From an uncultured Synergistales bacterium (GTDB taxonomy: Bacteria; Synergistota; Synergistia; Synergistales; Aminobacteriaceae): a DNA stretch of 5,866 bases. The position numbers and the translations under genes were made by a program. The DNA lies in NCBI GenBank assembly GCA_905233335.1, contig CAJOED010000159.1, positions 1 through 5,866 of the forward strand, written 5' to 3'. This document shows, one piece after another, positions 5,769 through 5,866 of the stretch. The stretch's first letter is position 1. The number at the start of each line of letters is the position of its first letter. The notes beneath the pieces were generated by a model. That model saw only the letters and a list, made by a program, of their open reading frames with translations, was not told the origin of the DNA and searched no databases.

Positions 5769-5866
5769 ATGCCGAAATTGTTGAAAGCAAAGATATTAAT
5801 GATTGCGCTGTTCTGGCTGTTCTTGTCGTTAGCCGTTATGTTCGTGGGAATGCCGACAGCAATAAT
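5769..5866 (+). CDS. N-terminus of an unidentified membrane or exported protein (cut by window end)
   Basis: The ATG at 5769 has GGGAGG at 5753-5758, ten bases upstream, and follows the previous stop by 19 bases, so it is probably the third gene of the envelope group. The 32 visible residues start with a basic stretch (MPKLLKAK) and continue into a strongly hydrophobic run (ILMIALFWLFLSLAVMFVG), as in a signal peptide or a membrane anchor. An in-frame ATG at 5751 and TTG at 5760 are also possible starts but overlap or abut the ribosome binding site. Too little is present to name a family. Confidence 0.6.
   Translation, partial: MPKLLKAKILMIALFWLFLSLAVMFVGMPTAI

Overview
The window reads as a piece of chromosome from a diderm, anaerobe-like bacterium, most probably a member of the Synergistota. 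That placement is inferred from the gene order rpoZ-coaBC-priA next to an OmpH/Skp gene and from the general look of the proteins; the sequence holds no rRNA or other decisive marker. All convincing genes lie on the + strand, and codon use looks similar throughout. No insertion sequence, tRNA, rRNA or CRISPR array was seen.

Layout. Positions 1-172 are a leader region with a possible extended -10 element and a 29-codon stretch that looks like protein but has no usable start codon. A tightly packed operon follows: rpoZ (RNA polymerase omega), coaBC (coenzyme A biosynthesis), a priA homologue and queT (queuosine-precursor transporter S component). The first three overlap by 8 and 19 bases, and priA and queT are 2 bases apart. 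The priA product keeps all eight zinc-binding cysteines but has lost the recognisable helicase ATPase motifs. The queT reading frame has a good ribosome binding site, but the family N-terminus begins on an ATT codon.

Positions 3709-4067 are mostly an imperfect direct-repeat array made from the 3' end of queT plus a spacer of about 50 bases. It has three copies: the real gene end, a copy with a 31-base deletion, and a diverged copy. The end of the array runs into the presumed promoter region of the next gene.

The last part is an envelope group: an OmpH/Skp-like periplasmic chaperone, a secreted protein resembling type 1 periplasmic ligand-binding proteins, and the start of a membrane or exported protein cut by the window edge. 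The left half thus serves information processing and cofactor supply, and the right half serves the cell envelope, with the repeat array between them. The points most worth a second look are the ATT start of queT, the duplicated queT tail, the helicase-dead PriA and the startless leader ORF.
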